Of a stretch of DNA of 64,000 nt, positions 46,560 through 59,263 are shown one piece after another. The translations under genes and the position numbers were made by a program. A model generated the notes under the pieces. That model was not told the origin of the DNA and did not search any database. It worked only from the letters and a program-made list of their open reading frames with translations. The DNA is taken from the NCBI GenBank assembly GCA_014529385.2, contig CM043968.1, forward strand, positions 130,814,018 to 130,878,017. Reading direction: 5' to 3'. How positions within the stretch are numbered: position 1 is the first letter of the stretch; each line of letters opens with the position of its first letter. The stretch comes from Adiantum capillus-veneris (lineage: Eukaryota; Streptophyta; Polypodiopsida; Polypodiales; Pteridaceae).

Positions 46560-48780
46560 ACTTCCAGATGCATTTTGAGGCCTTAGACGACGTTTTTTGA
46601 GCGTTAACCAACAATGACTGATCCAAAGGGTCTTTGATTGTTGTTCAAAGGTGACACTAAATCTTGTAGAGCTACTTTGTAGCTTCGATTTGATAAAAAA
46701 AGTTTTTGAATCTGATACCGAGAGCTCAAGTTATGGTCAAAACAATTTTCTATCGCATTCAATCTTCTTGTAAGTCAATTCTAGAAATTTTAGGGTGTCA
46801 ACACTAGGTACATGCTTTGGTCCACTTACAGGTGTTCAAATTTTGTTTGGAGTGATATTTGGGATTCTTAGGTCAAAAGAAAGTCCTTTGACTAGTCAAA
46901 GGACTTTATCTGGCCTCAACCTATGCCTGGAGTCTTCATATGTGTATGATGTCTCCTGACTCAAAATTGCTCCAAAATTTAACTATAGACTCTCCATCAT
47001 GTAGTACCCTAACCACTCCAAGTCTCAGTTTGTGATTATGCCACTTTTAGTAAGGTCTATCGTACCTTTTTATTTTTGGTTGCTTGCAACTTCCCTGGGT
47101 GGTTAACTAAGCCAAAAGTGATTCAAATTGAATGAAACTTGTCCTCTAGGACTATTTTGTGATGGAAAACACTTTTGTAAGTTCATATGTATGTTTTGAC
47201 CTCTAATTTGGGACTTGAGACATCATACGCATATGATGTCTTTTGTGCCAAAATGAAGTGAATTTTATCCCAAAGACTCCTTATCACTCAAGCAACACAC
47301 AACAACATTTAGAATTCCATTTCAACACTTTTTGTGAAAGTTATGGTCAATACAAGCATGAACCTTGCCCAATTTTTTTCTTTTGGTATCTTTTAGCCCA
47401 AATGTGCTCCAAATGTAATGGATATTTGGCTAGGGACTTCTTTTATACCTTAGGAAACTATGGGATACTCGAATGTTTAATTTGACCCAGATTTGGCCTA
47501 AAAGTCTTCATACGTGTATGATGTCTTTTGGCTGAGATTTCACTCCTCCTTCTACCCAATGTGCTCCTTGATGAATATAGCAAGAATATGTGCTCACAAA
47601 AAAATTTGGGTGTCAAAAATGCACAAATCAATACTTTTTCTCCTTACCTTCTTGGATTTGAAAAAATCTTCTTAAATTCAAAGATATGTTTCCAAATGAG
47701 ATAAAACCTTGCAAACAAGCTTAAATCATCATTTCCCAACCTCCTATGTGTCAAAAATGCAATTGGACCTTTAGATCCTGACTTGAGACATCATACGCGT
47801 GCTCCAAATTGAATGAAATTTGGTCTCTAAGCTTGTTTTGTGGTGCTAAACACCGTGATAAGCTCTGATGTCAACTTTGGTGCCTAAAATTGCCCTTTAG
47901 ACATCATACGTCCTGTATGATGTCTAACTGGTCAGAATGAAGTGAAACTCGTTCCAGAGGTCTCTCACCTCACAAGCAACTCATAGCACTTTTTAAAACT
48001 CAATTCCAACACTTTTTGTGCTAGATATGATTAATTCAAGCATTCACTTTGCCTAGGTCCGTCGTCTCGTGGCCTTAACAAGCCCAAACATGCTTCAAAT
48101 TCAATGAGACTTTGACTATTTTCTTCTAAATACTCTAGATCACAAGGATGCACTCAGATGTATCTTTTGACCTCACAATCTATCCTCTAGGACATCATAC
48201 GTGCCTGATGTCTATTTGGTCAGAATGGACCTTTGTTTCTACCCAAGGTGCTCCTTGATGCATACAACATGCACATGTGCTCACATAAAATTTTGGAAAT
48301 CAAAATTGCACAAAATCAACACTGTTTGACAAGGAAATTCCCAAAAATAATAAAATCCCCTCAATACTCAATCTATGTGTCTAAACAAAATGACACATGC
48401 ATAATAGGGGTGTAACGTCAAAAAGTCAATTTTGCTACCAAATTTATCCTTCATACATCATACGCGTATGATGTCTGTTGATGATGGATTTTTGTCCAGA
48501 ATTTAACCACAAGCATCTTCAAGTCTCCAACACTAGTTCTCATCAAGAAGTTTTACCAATTTTCATGCAAAAATATGCTCAAAAACACAATTTTTTGTTT
48601 TTGACACTCTGTCTTTTGTCTTTTGGGTACCACGGGTCGGTCAAAACCCTACTCTCAAGGTGTACTCAGGGTAAAACACCCCTTCTGAACACTTTGGTTA
48701 TCAAATTCGGTCTCCAGATGCCTCTTGAGACATCATACGCGTATGATATCCAAGTTTGTAGAATTTCATTTTTTCTACAC
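46560..48780. repeat. Higher-order repeat of about 685 bp with recurring 22-bp palindromes
   Basis: GACATCATACGCGTATGATGTC-like palindromes (22 bp, consensus self-complementary) occur at 46932, 47219, 47504, 47787 (half only), 47900, 48191, 48454 and 48729. Long segments repeat with period about 685: AATGAAGTGAA...TTCCA.TTCAACACTTTTTGTG at 47255 and 47937, and GTGCTCCTTGATG...TGTGCTCAC at about 47561 and 48247. Within a unit there are shorter echoes such as TTCAAATTGAATGAAACTT. No protein-coding region is seen. Confidence 0.8.
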
Positions 48781-49333
48781 AGAACTCTTGCACATGCCCT
48801 CTTATATGCACACCATCAATCAATCATGAAAAAATATCAACATAAATCTGTTTATTGCATTTCTACCCTCAAAATAAAACTTTTTCGTCATTTTAAATGC
48901 AAACAAGCACTTCAGCAAATAAACTAGTGGTGAATAGCTCTAGATCAGAATCAGATCACTTACCTAAAGCTACACCTACTTATCATATGGGATTTTGCAT
49001 TTATGAGTAGAAAAATGCTTCACTGCAACACATAGACTAGCAACATTTTTATCGCCTCACAAATCACTTGACCACCAAAAACTACTCTAATCTGCAACTA
49101 ATACTACAAATCCTAACTAAATCTATCCGGTCATAGACACTCGGCAAGACACACGCTTCCTGGCTGTCCACTTGATCTTGGAGTATCCTCTTCCAGATCC
49201 ACTTAAGAAAAGTGTTTTCTTTAGTCAAAACTAAAGTAAGCAACCATCACATAAGTTTTAGTAGGATTACCTACTTAAGTCCTTGTGTCCCTGGCAAGCG
49301 CCAATGTTGAAGGAGCAAATCACACCACTTATA
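48781..49333. other. Gene-poor stretch
   Basis: No gene or repeat structure supported, apart from sequence similar in style to the repeat upstream. Confidence 0.4.
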
Positions 49334-49621
49334 GGGTGAAAGCATGTTAACCTGTCGCGCTTTTTGTGCTAGTTAGCAGTTTCAAGTTAGCACAGCTTCG
49401 AAAAGTTGGGCGTCCGGTAAATTTTTTACAAATGATATCAAAATTTGTCGGAGTTTGTACATTTGGGTTCCTTGTTTCAAGTGCTTTCTATTGATATATC
49501 ATATGTCATAGATCTTGGAGATGTAGCTCAAGTTATTGTACTAGTTAGCATATGTCAAAATTGTGCTAGTTAGCATTGTCCGGGACATGAAAAAGCATGA
49601 CAAGTTAACATGCTTTCACCT
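49334..49621. mobile_element. MITE with about 32-bp terminal inverted repeats
   Basis: The left end GGTGAAAGCATGTTAAC (49335-49351, preceded by G) and the inverted right end GTTAACATGCTTTCACC (49604-49620) match over 17 bp. Similarity continues to about 32 bp (TGTC, then GCTTTTT). Both sides are flanked by TTATA/TATA (49329-49333 and 49621-49625), a likely target duplication. The interior is 220 bp, with repeated GTGCTAGTTAGCA at 49367 and 49563, and has no coding capacity. It is a non-autonomous DNA transposon; the superfamily is uncertain. Confidence 0.8.
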
Positions 49622-49625
49622 TATA

Positions 49626-50990
49626 AAGTGCATGCAATACTACCTAGATCAACATAATATCAATTGAGGACACAGATGACACGATAGGCGCACATAGGCA
49701 ATCTCTAAAGCTTGTTAGGTTGAGACCATCCCACACATACAACACTCTCTGGAAGGCCAGCTAAACCACAATCAAGAATCTCAATGCTCTCAACTACACC
49801 ACCCAATCCGCATACACACAAACGGAAAGAAACTCACCAAACCATACCAGAATCATACAAAACTTAAGGAACACCATCCCCTCACTAGGATACACCTATC
49901 CCAAAGGCTCTACACTCAAAACCCTCACTCCAAACCCATATGTGCAAAACGTGTATGAAGACAGAGCAAAATTTTAGAAGTGTCCAAAATTTATGCGTAG
50001 ATTTTGTTGCCACAATTCTAATGACTACTTGCACACGGAAAATAGACATTGTTTGATACACTTACGACCACAAATAACTCGTAGATGTGTTAGTATGCAT
50101 GCTCCATTTTGTGGAGAATGCTTGGCATAGCTGCGTAGCTCTCTTCTTCGAGCCTATCACAACGGTGCAGCCAGATCTCCAATGCGATAAGCGAGTAGGA
50201 AGTAGCGTCTGTATGAAGCTCACACTCTCTCTCTTTCTCTCACACAGTCGACGGCAAATCAATGCTTTGAGTAAGATAAAGTTCTCTTTTCAAAATGACC
50301 TAGGTACCTTATATACTAAGGCTACCATAGGTTATACCAAAAACAGAGTTCAATGGATCAAATGGCTTTGTATTTACAATCCAAGTGTCCTCGCACCCGG
50401 CTTCTACAACTAGACTAGCTGCTCATTATAAATGATGTTTTTAACCATAATTTGGATCATTTCATAACTCTCAAAAAATAATACTTTGGTACAAAAATTG
50501 AGTTATGCCGTACTATTGACTCATGGGTCAACACACGTCTACCTTGGGGATCACATGATTTTGATCCTAGCAAGGTGTAAAGACCAGGGATGGGGCACCA
50601 ATTATGGATAGGGCTAGAAAGGTCATGCATCAGAGGGTTTGTCAGCTTTGTTCAATGTATTTTGGACACGCTGTGATGGAGCATTGGAAAAATTAAGATG
50701 GTGAAGAGAAAGAATTACATCATTGATGCCATTCACAGAGAGTATAGGCCCGCAGAGGGATACAACCTATTTTGTAATGATTGGATCACGATAGTGGTTG
50801 TTGCGATGATGTCACATTGTTGATCTGAAGCAGGAGGAAAATGAACTATCAGCTCTTCTGTAACTTCAGGATGAGGGAGAGGATGTTGACAGGGAGGCCA
50901 TACCTTGATCAGTCTGGTCGATGTATATATTTTCATTTATACATGTTGATATATAGCTACTTATGTTTTGGTTCATATATACTTTTAAAC
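49626..50990. other. Gene-poor stretch
   Basis: No recognisable gene. A few short frames without known domains. Confidence 0.4.
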
Positions 50991-50994
50991 AATA

Positions 50995-51560
50995 TAGTCG
51001 TTATGTTTATGGTTATGTCCGCTTTGATTATGGTTCTATTTAAGGTTATGGTTATGGTTTTAAAAGTTTCTTATGGTTATGGTTTGAGGTTATGGTTATG
51101 GTTTCAAAATTTGGTTATGGTTATGGTTATGGTTTTGAATTTTGGTTATGGTTATTGTTTTAGAATTCGGTCCTGGTAATGGTTTTGAATTTTGGTTATG
51201 GTTATTGTTTTAGAATTCGGTCCTGGTAATGGTTTTAGGTTATGCTTATGGTTATGGTTTCAAGTTATGGTTATGCTTATGGTTATGGTTATGGTTTCAA
51301 AATTTGTTTATGTCTATGGTTTCAAATTTGGTTAGAAATATGGTTTGATGTTCTGGTTATGGTTTCATAATTCGTCTAGAAATATGATTTGAGTTTATAG
51401 TCATGATTTTAGAATTCAATTATGGTTTAGGTATGCAATTATGGTTACGGTTATGCTTAAGGTTATTGTTATGGTTTTAAATTTCAATTATGGTTATATT
51501 TTGCAATTTACACGATGGTTATGGTTTGTGAGTATTCTTATGGTTATGGTTTGTGGATCT
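50995..51560. repeat. Degenerate TTATGG hexamer array
   Basis: Dozens of GGTTAT/TTATGG units, some perfect runs (for example 51111-51135), mixed with GGTTTTGAATTTTGG and GGTTTCAAAATTTGG variants. A perfect 50-bp block (51131-51180) is repeated at 51181-51230. The unit differs from the plant telomere repeat TTTAGGG. Confidence 0.9.
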
Positions 51561-53440
51561 CGTCATGGTCAGTATATGTTAGGGTAAACCTCCTCCTGGG
51601 AACCATCTCTTTCCTATGCCACATAATGTATGAGCCATACATGCATGCATGCATCCATGACCCATGAAGACCCCACTAAAATGAAGTCTACAAAGATTGC
51701 ATTTAAGGAGGTCCATGATCTCTATCCTTCAACAGCCTAGCTTTTATCTATAAAGCGTTTATGTACATTATTCATATTGTATGAATTTAATGCATTGCTA
51801 TCACCTTTGGCATACACACTGAGTCTACTCTTTTGATTAGTTTGTGATTAATTCCATTACGCTAATCATCCAATGAACGCCACTAATGCTCGTCCACCTT
51901 GCCTAACAACCCAACATCTAGTATCATAGCCTATCCTAGGCTAGTTTTCATTCTCTAACCTATCGTTAGAATCCTAGGCATTCCTCTCTTCGCTAGTTCA
52001 AACGGTGTGCTCTTCTCTCTTACCATTTTGTCGAAATTACAATTTTCTTAAGATAATGCCGCCTCATTTTCTATGGACGTTCTTGGTGTGGCCTTTTATA
52101 GTTGTATGATGGAGGCTCTTATTTATCCTAAAAGGTGTGGTCTCAATTGAGCCATACCTCAATCATTGGTCAAGAAGCATGTAGCTCTTATCTCATATTG
52201 GCATGCCAAAATTGAATATCACCATTGAGCTTCTCACCATATCTTGCATAAGGTAGATCATCGTCCTTTCAATTTGAGAAGAGCTTCAACTAACTATAGT
52301 AGCTCTTCTAGATGCCTCTACTACACTCCATCCAACTTTGCAGCGTCTTCTCTTCAGTGCCTCTATGTATTATTCAATGCTCACTATCCCATATTAATCC
52401 CTCTTTGTGCTACTATCGTAGATTAATCCTCGTCAGTGTTGCCTTCCCTATCTCAACCTCACATTTTCAAGTCTCCCTTTTCACGAGTAAGCTGGCTGCT
52501 AAGCCAAAACTTTTCACTACTATACCAAGGCTCCACTACTGCTGCCCAATTCTATGCTTGTCCTACAACATTGCCTCAAGATGCTCGTGTTGTGCATATG
52601 TATGATCTTGATTTTTCTTTGGTATCCAATTGCTCTTGATGACCCTCAGACCACCTTGCAAGCCCATTAACCTATCAACTCCGCTTGTCCTCTTCATTTG
52701 GTTGCCTTACATCACCAATAGTCTTGGCTACAGTCATAATCAACCTTAGGAGTTTGGTACATAAACCCCAACCAAAATTTGATCAACTTCACCACGTCTT
52801 GAGTTGCTCCATCCACCCTCACTACTATCAAGAATTCATCAAGTGTGTTGTCACACATTGCTCGTGGGGAATTCTACCCAACCAACAATTAACTCGACTG
52901 CAGCACATCACAAATGGCTCATGCTATTTCACACTCCTAACGGTTTCCCATCACCCACCCACCACCCTTTCTCCAACTCAAGACGTGAGCTCCAAGCACG
53001 TATCGGATTCGGATATCCTCTACAGACAGTTTTGGCATATCCAATTTTTGAGCAAGTTCTTTTTTTACTTTAGCTTCATTTGATCAGTGTCTATTCCCAC
53101 CAAGCCTCATTTGTATTATTGAACCTTGATCAATTCAAAATTGTATGTCATTAAGGTTTTCTATATAAACCTTAATCAACTCTCATGTTAGTTTCTAAAA
53201 CTTTTCTCTAAGCTTGATTTGAGGGGGAGCCCAAGCACTAGAAGGCTTGAATTCTTTTGCATATCTTGCATCCGCACCCTTTGCATATCAATCGGGTAGA
53301 CACTTCCATAGAGGATACTATCCCTATTGGTAGGACCCTCGAGTTGTATCAAGCGTCCATTACGCTAATCATCTAATGAGCTCCACTGGTGCTATGCTAT
53401 ATTAACCAACAACCCAGCAATATGTTCTCACACATCTATG
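51561..53440. repeat. Direct-repeat pair bounding about 1.5 kb
   Basis: CATTACGCTAATCATC at about 51855 and 53359 begins two segments of about 70 bp that share ATGA, GCCACT/CTCCACT, a TGCT segment and AACAACCCA. The interval ends with TTTGAGGGGGAGCCC (53217-53231), like a polypurine tract of a copia element. It may be a decayed small LTR element. No protein domain could be identified in the interior frames. Confidence 0.4.
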
Positions 53441-56018
53441 GACTTTTCAAGAAAAACAAAGGTGGAATACGGTTGCTTTTGCACTCTCTCCTTTGATCAA
53501 AGAGGACTCTTTTGGTGCTACAATACATGTAGCACCAGATGCCATCCCTCTCTCCTCAATTTTTTTTTGGCATCGGTCAGAGTGTTTATATAAGCGTCGA
53601 TATGCCTGTCAATACAATGTCAATATGCACATATTATATTCTATCATGTATATCAATGCGTTGTATATCAACGTGATGGTACCGACGAGCATACTAACGA
53701 TTGGGTTTTTTATAACTAGTTTATTTCCATTGGTAGTATGAGCGTCGATATTCACATGATGTGTGGTAGTATATACCCCATTTTTAGGCACAATAGGCCA
53801 AATTTATCTATCAAATTTGTTTGACTTTTTTGCATACTTGAAAAAATGAGGTCAACAATCCATCTTTGATCTACAATAATCATATCAAATATCTACAGCA
53901 ATGATCTTTAGCAATCCTCTAGAACTATTTACACACAATTAAACCTAGTATAAAACATATTCTACATGCTTTAAAGGCATGCTTATGAAAAAACACATAC
54001 TGAATTCTATCAAGATGGATTTTATCAGGTCAATTTTGACGCGAATTAGACCACAAATCATGCAAGTCAACAAAATTCTTTACAATAAGAAAACCTCCAA
54101 GGTAAGTCCGAGCATTTGACATCCAAGTCAGCTCTACAAGCTTTCTCTCCAATATTTTCAATTTTAGACACAAGTGTCTAATTTTTATCTTGGATCCTCT
54201 CATCCTCCAAATCAGCACAATAACTTCTCGTGGTTTCTCTCTACCACGTGGATTGTAATGATATGACAAAAGTATGCAATAGACATGGTTTAAATTATAT
54301 CAGTAGATTTGCTCTTGTTTCAGCAAGATCCTCTTAAAATGAATTTGATTTCAAAAAATTCATCTTTGAATTTTTTATATAAGATTGCAGTTAAACATGT
54401 ATATCACTTCTGCAACATCCTTTGAAGTTGCAAATTTTCTCTTACAATATTCTCATGCTCATTTTCATGGACATCATAATTTGATAGAATCAAGATAATA
54501 TCTCCTCTTCAAAAACATGCATCCCAATTCAGCAAATTTTAGAAGTTTATGAAAGACAAAGTCCTCTTTGCACAGTTATTCTATGGTTGGATGATCCACT
54601 ACTGCTCTATGACCATGCTCTAGTGTCGCTTTAGGGGTATATAGGGGTTCTTTTTGGATCTCTTGGTCACCCTCCTTTTGTACTCTCATTATCTCCATTT
54701 TGATCGCTAAAGGTCTCATGCATACCCAATCATCATCATCACTTGACTCACTCTCAAACTCTTCCTCAAATGCATCCCTCAACTTTCACATGATTTTTCC
54801 AATTTGCAAATCTTCCTTCAACTAGAATGACTTCCACCTATCCGCCTAATGGTCCTCAAGCCATGCATATGTTCTTTCAAGATCATTCTTAAAATCCTCT
54901 AACTTTTATAATGCATTCCTCTTCTTCTTATCACATACTGCTAGTTTATGTACTTTCTCAATGATTTTATGCAGCTTTGTGCATAACTCAAGCATACACC
55001 CGAGCATACACCATCACTTGCATGCATTTAAATCCCTTCCCACATTCCTCAACAATATATGGTCAATCATGCAATCCATGCTCTTGGCTAAGGAATACTA
55101 GACACTTCTTCCTCCTCAGTCTTTCTACTACCCATGTATAACACTTATCAAAATACTAGTTTTGTGCCTAGTCTTTGGGAATGCTGCACCACAATATCTA
55201 GAGACCAAGTAGGACACCAATCCACACAATTTAGATGCTATATCTAAATTGTTCCACTAAATGGTTGCTTGGGTCATGCCCAAATCAATTTAATGATTTT
55301 GAATGTGTGAAGGAAAAGAGCTATTGTAACATCACTTTTCTTGCTTTGAGATAGTTGGGCTCATCAAGATCCTCACACATCAATCCACTTTCATCTTGGA
55401 CTCACCATGTTGGGTTCCTTGTGGATTTAAATTTCTCATAACATTAGAACTCATCTTTATGTCAAATTCTTCTTCAACTAATTGTTTAATGCTTCATAAT
55501 TCTGGTGTTGATGTTATTGATTTGCACTATATATGAAAGAAAAGTTTCAATAACATTATCATCCTATGATATATCATTTTCTTAATAGCACAAAAATTTG
55601 TGCCTTTGTGTGGTACAAGTATGAGATAACATTTTTTTAGAGCTCAAACGTAATGAGTATGACTATACAAAGATACACCCAAGTTAATATCATCTACGGC
55701 CTGTTCTCAAGAATTATGTTTCCTTCAAGCCGTTGTATGCAAAAATTTGAGGAAGCCTTTTAAAAAGGCTATCTTGAAATGAGGAATTCCAAAGACCGAG
55801 CAAGATTTATCGAGCAAGCCAAAAATTGCGCAAAACCAGCCAATCAAAGAGGATAGCATACATAGCATTGTCAACTCTTGGTTCATTTTGACAATACCTA
55901 GTTTCATGTGAAATTTCATATAAAGTTAGCAAAAACTATAAAATTTTCTCATTATATTTCTCTACATCAAGAGGCATCTTTACATATGCAAGAAAAATCA
56001 AATTTTCTCATAGGTGTG
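53441..56018. other. Gene-poor stretch
   Basis: No gene I can support. A minus-strand frame at 54782-54576 has an acidic start (FEEEFESESSDDDDW) and ends at a stop, but no domain is recognised. The rest is AT-rich unique-looking sequence. Confidence 0.4.
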
Positions 56019-56020
56019 CA

Positions 56021-56066
<46 letters not shown>

Positions 56067-56090
56067 GCACGCACGCACACACACACACAA
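56019..56090. repeat. (TC)n(GCAC)n(CA)n microsatellite
   Basis: About 20 TC units followed by a few GCAC and CA units, the same order of motifs as the start of the tract at 20477. Confidence 0.95.
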
Positions 56091-56144
56091 AAGCATTGAG
56101 AGTCACTAATAATTAGTTGTGCACTCTCACTTGATAGGTTTCTT

Positions 56145-56686
<542 letters not shown>

Positions 56687-57246
56687 TATAAATTATACTA
56701 AAATACCTTAAGGTGCTATAGTTAATGTGTACAAGGTACATATAGATCATTCCAATAAATGTAAGCATGGCCATGATAGAAACTAATTGTCTCCATGCTG
56801 ATGGGGCCATTAGACACTCTGTCGAGATAAAGATGACCTATTGTGGGGTAGTGGGTTGCTGCTTTGGGAAGTCTGGTTATTGTCTTATGTAATCTGATGA
56901 CCCTCAAGGCTCGACAAGCTTGAGGTATCTTTGTACATCATTTTGATGAATACAATACATAAACTCACTATTGTGAGTTTGGGAAAAAAATGGAATATTT
57001 TTATATCAACTTTAAGTGTTTGTTTAGGGCTATGTCCCCTTACAGTTATCAAATGTTGCTTTCAATTGAGTACGAAATTGAGTGTGATGCAGTGTGCAAG
57101 AAAAAAACACAATCATACATTACATAGCAGGAACCATTGGATGGTTTTAGCTTACAATTAACTAGAAGTACATGATTTTCAACCATCCATTATCACATGA
57201 ACAAGGAATCAATATTTGGGGAGTTCAAATTAGCTAGAGTGTAAGT
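56687..57246. other. Gene-poor stretch
   Basis: No gene or structured repeat supported. Confidence 0.45.
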
Positions 57247-57261
57247 TGTTGCACGTGGTGG

Positions 57262-57332
<71 letters not shown>

Positions 57333-57752
57333 ACATCTCTCTCTTGAATAGCAGGTCAACTGTTGAACCTACACCAGATCAGTACTTGTACTTATGTTTA
57401 ATCAATCAACTCTTAGTCAGTCGGATCTTAGTTAGTCGGAATTTGATAAGTCGGATTTTGGTCAATCGGATGTAACAGTTATAACTGTCAGAAGTTCCTA
57501 ATTAAAGGTCATGTTGGTTCACACGAGAATGTAATTTTGGGTTGAAATGGAAGTTATCTATGGACCAAGATGAATCAACTGTGTAGTCTCTTGCTCTATG
57601 CTTCATGCTTGTTCTGCAATCTGCTGTGTCGAAAGTTGGTGAATAATGAAATGCAGATGAGTTGAATGTATTTGCCTTTGTTTTACTATGTCTTTAGTGT
57701 GTGTGACATGTTGTCAACACTTTAGTTTTGTTTGTGTTGAATAACCCCAACA
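57247..57752 (+). repeat. 5' LTR of gypsy copy 2 (probable)
   Basis: Begins TGTTGCACG and ends ACCCCAACA, giving TGTTG...CAACA ends and a length of 506 bp. It includes (TC)n(CA)n at 57266-57335 and four GTCGGAT/ATCGGAT-type motifs at 57420-57470 that may be regulatory. Gag follows about 180 bp later. TGGCGATCC at 57756 could be the primer-binding site, but it does not match a tRNA end I am sure of. The 3' LTR was not found. Confidence 0.55.
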
Positions 57753-57934
57753 ATCTGGCGATCCTGCTGTTGTGAATCTGTGGAGAATCATGTATGTCAC
57801 AACAAGAGAGGAGAGTAGGCAGAGTTTATTATACGAGGGCACGGGCGTGAGCAGGAAACCTTGATATTGATCCTTTTCATTATGATGATGCCTTTGATGG
57901 AGAGGAGGAGTTCGGTGACAGTGAACAGGAGTTA

Positions 57935-59221
57935 TTGAACCAAGGGGTTGAGGGTTCTGTGAGAGCATATGGGAGGCACGTGAGGCAATTTGTTGGATCA
58001 CTTGCCTTGACAGGAAGACCTGCAGGGACAAGAAGAAGGCTTCAGTTTGACCCACTACAGGGGGCTACCAGGCAAAGACCTACGAGACCACCTAGAAATC
58101 CTCCCATGGCCCATCCAAACCCTACAGTGAAAGCAGCCAAATTTAGAGGAAAGTTCAAAGAATATGCAGACTGTCATGCTGCCCAGTTTGAAAAAAAGTG
58201 GCAGGCTAGTGGTTATCAAGCCTTGCATAATGACCAAACGAAGATGGAGCAATTTGCACCTACATTAGAAGGCAAAGCCATGAGTTGGTTTAGCCAATAT
58301 GGTATAGTTCATTTTGCTACCTATAATTCTTTGAAAGCAGCCTTTTTACAGAGATTCAGAAAGGAGAAGACTCCTACAGACATTTTGAAGAAACTCAGGG
58401 TGATCAGACAAAGGGATATGGTGGTTGAATATTTTGCTCAAAAGTTCAGAGTTTTGGTTGAGAGACTTTAGGGCAATGAGAGACCCACTGATGAGATGTT
58501 GGCAGGATATTTTTTGACAGGTTTGAAGAAAGATTTAAAGAATGCTGTGGCAAGTGTGGATATAGGTACAGGTTTTGCTGCACTAGTTGATGCAGCAGTC
58601 AGAGTCGAGAAAAGACTTGGCAGACCCAAAATGAAGAGCAGGTCCAAAGAGGATGAGGATTCTGATGATCAATCAGACTCCACTGATGCCCATGAAACTG
58701 ATGAAGATGCTGATTCAGATGATGACACTGAGTCAAGTGATGTTGAAGAAAAGTCAAAGAAGAAGAAGAAAAGCACAAAGAAGAAGTCCAAAAAGGATAA
58801 AGCAACTCAAGAAGGGGAATTGGTGAGTAAATTAAAGAGCATTGGTTATTCAGTGTTGGCACCCAAAGCTAAGTTGTATTGTGAAATATGTGACAAAGAA
58901 GGACATGCCACCTCTAAGTGTTGGTTTAACCCCAGGAACAGGGAGCAACCAAATACAGGAAGAGGTAGAGGTGAAGCTGCAGCAAATCAGGTAGCTCCAT
59001 TTAGAGAAAGACAACCATTTAATAGACCACCAAGACCTTTAAGACCTCCTTGGAGAGAGCAAAAAAATAATCAGAGAAGAGGAGATAGAGTGATTCCTTG
59101 TGTCTATTGTGGATCACCAGACCATTGGGTTGGTCTTAATTGTGAATTATGGGTTAGACACAGGGGAGAAAGAGGGATGCCCATTGTGAGGCCTGGCCAG
59201 GCAGAACAACAGGGAGTGTAG
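57935..59221 (+). pseudogene. gag of gypsy copy 2
   Basis: The capsid part has MEQFAPTLEGKAMSWFSQYG and LKAAFLQRFRKEKTP, the standard gag helical core, and continues after a TAG (58469-58471) with LAGYFLTGLKKDLKNAV. It is followed by a long Asp/Glu/Ser then Lys-rich stretch, a zinc knuckle CEICDKEGHATSKC and a second Cys/His cluster CVYCGSPDHWVGLNC. Two zinc-binding motifs separate it from gypsy copy 1. Confidence 0.88.
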
Positions 59222-59263
59222 CAGCAACCACAGCATAATCAACCAGCTCAGGCCAATGTTATT

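Noticed and set aside
46560-48780. CRISPR-like spacing of palindromic repeats
   Set aside because: Plant nuclear context, drifting repeats, and the spacers are themselves homologous at about 685-bp period. This is a higher-order satellite-like repeat.
50995-51560. Interstitial telomere (TTTAGGG) array
   Set aside because: The unit is TTATGG/GGTTAT, not TTTAGGG or another known plant telomere repeat.
52244-53083. Plus-strand frames of 60-132 codons
   Set aside because: No domain, biased composition, several overlapping frames of equal quality; nothing supports a real gene.
57756-57775. Certain tRNA primer-binding site for gypsy copy 2
   Set aside because: TGGCGATCC begins like a plant primer-binding site, but I cannot match it to a specific tRNA 3' end with confidence.
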